6,927 nt of DNA, taken from contig CAMDLJ010000135.1 in NCBI GenBank assembly GCA_945901665.1, positions 1 through 6,927 of the forward strand, given 5' to 3'. Source of the stretch: Bordetella parapertussis. Its GTDB lineage: Bacteria; Pseudomonadota; Gammaproteobacteria; Burkholderiales; Burkholderiaceae. This document shows, one piece after another, positions 6,595 through 6,927 of the stretch; the first letter of the stretch is position 1; every line of letters starts with the position of its first letter. Below the pieces are notes generated by a model. The model saw only the letters and a program-made list of their open reading frames with translations, did not search any database and was not told the origin of the DNA. Made by a program: the position numbers and the translations under genes.

Positions 6595-6927
6595 TCAGTC
6601 AAATCCCAACAAATCAAAAATATCGCGGTCTTTCATGGGGATGGAAGGCAGCGGGTCGGAGCCAGCCCACAAGGCTGCAGCCAAGCGCATGTACTCGTCT
6701 TGAACGGCTTTGATGGCGGGGGTTGCTTCCAACTCAAACATGGTGCATTTCTGCAAACGGCTTTTGCGGATTTCATCCAGCATGGGGAAATGCGCCATGT
6801 TTTTCAAACCGGTGACCGCGTTGTACTTGTCCACTTGGTCGGTCTCGTCGCTGCGGTTGACGATCACGCCGCCCAAACGCACGTTGTAGTTTTTCGACTT
6901 GGCACCGATGGCTTGCACGATGCGGTT
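6595..6927 (-). CDS. bchL: BchL, iron protein of dark-operative protochlorophyllide reductase, C-terminal part
   Basis: The last 110 residues of BchL, whose N-terminal part with the P-loop and the [4Fe-4S] cysteines lies beyond the right edge. BchL is a NifH-like ATPase dimer that passes electrons to the BchN-BchB complex for light-independent reduction of protochlorophyllide. The visible part reads [26 protein letters not shown], then a TDQVDKYN segment, [24 protein letters not shown] and the ending [13 protein letters not shown], which closely follows BchL of Rhodobacter as I remember it. The reading frame stays open to the end of the window. The operon presumably continues upstream with bchH, bchB, bchN and bchF, as in other purple bacteria, but that part is not in view. 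Confidence 0.97.
   Translation of the reverse strand, partial: NRIVQAIGAKSKNYNVRLGGVIVNRSDETDQVDKYNAVTGLKNMAHFPMLDEIRKSRLQKCTMFELEATPAIKAVQDEYMRLAAALWAGSDPLPSIPMKDRDIFDLLGFD

Overview
The window is one uninterrupted stretch of a purple-bacterial photosynthesis gene cluster. Every supported gene lies on the minus strand, so transcription runs from the right end of the window to the left. The DNA is GC-rich, with third codon positions dominated by G and C. The proteins look like those of a betaproteobacterial anoxygenic phototroph, most likely Burkholderiales (Comamonadaceae, of the Rhodoferax / Limnohabitans / Rubrivivax kind). That placement is inferred from protein similarity recalled from memory and from the gene set; no search was run.

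In order of transcription the genes are bchL (3' end only), bchM, lhaA, puhA, puhB, puhC, acsF, puhE and a CrtI-type carotenoid desaturase (5' part only, cut by the left edge). This matches the known bchFNBHLM-lhaA-puhABC superoperon, with acsF placed between puhC and puhE. Spacing is very tight. Start and stop overlap by 4 nt at bchM/lhaA, puhA/puhB and puhE/crtI. Gaps are 1 nt at bchL/bchM, 3 nt at puhB/puhC, 14 nt at puhC/acsF, 19 nt at acsF/puhE and 29 nt at lhaA/puhA. No stretch over 300 nt lacks a gene, and I found no terminator, mobile element, tRNA, rRNA or CRISPR array.

The genes serve one process. BchL (dark-operative protochlorophyllide reductase), BchM (Mg-protoporphyrin IX methyltransferase) and AcsF (oxygen-dependent cyclase) make bacteriochlorophyll. 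LhaA is a membrane protein linked to light-harvesting 1 assembly. PuhA is the reaction-centre H subunit, and PuhB, PuhC and PuhE help assemble the reaction centre and LH1. The CrtI-like enzyme makes the carotenoids of these complexes. AcsF shows that the organism can make bacteriochlorophyll with oxygen present; whether it also has the anaerobic cyclase BchE cannot be seen here.

This is a known type of gene cluster and I do not see a wholly new system. The points most worth a second look are a perfect 8-bp hairpin just inside bchM, paired Glu/His residues in the membrane segments of PuhE (a protein of unknown mechanism), the non-ATG starts of acsF and puhB, the direct translational coupling of puhE to a crt gene, and an Asn at a proton-entry His position in PuhA.
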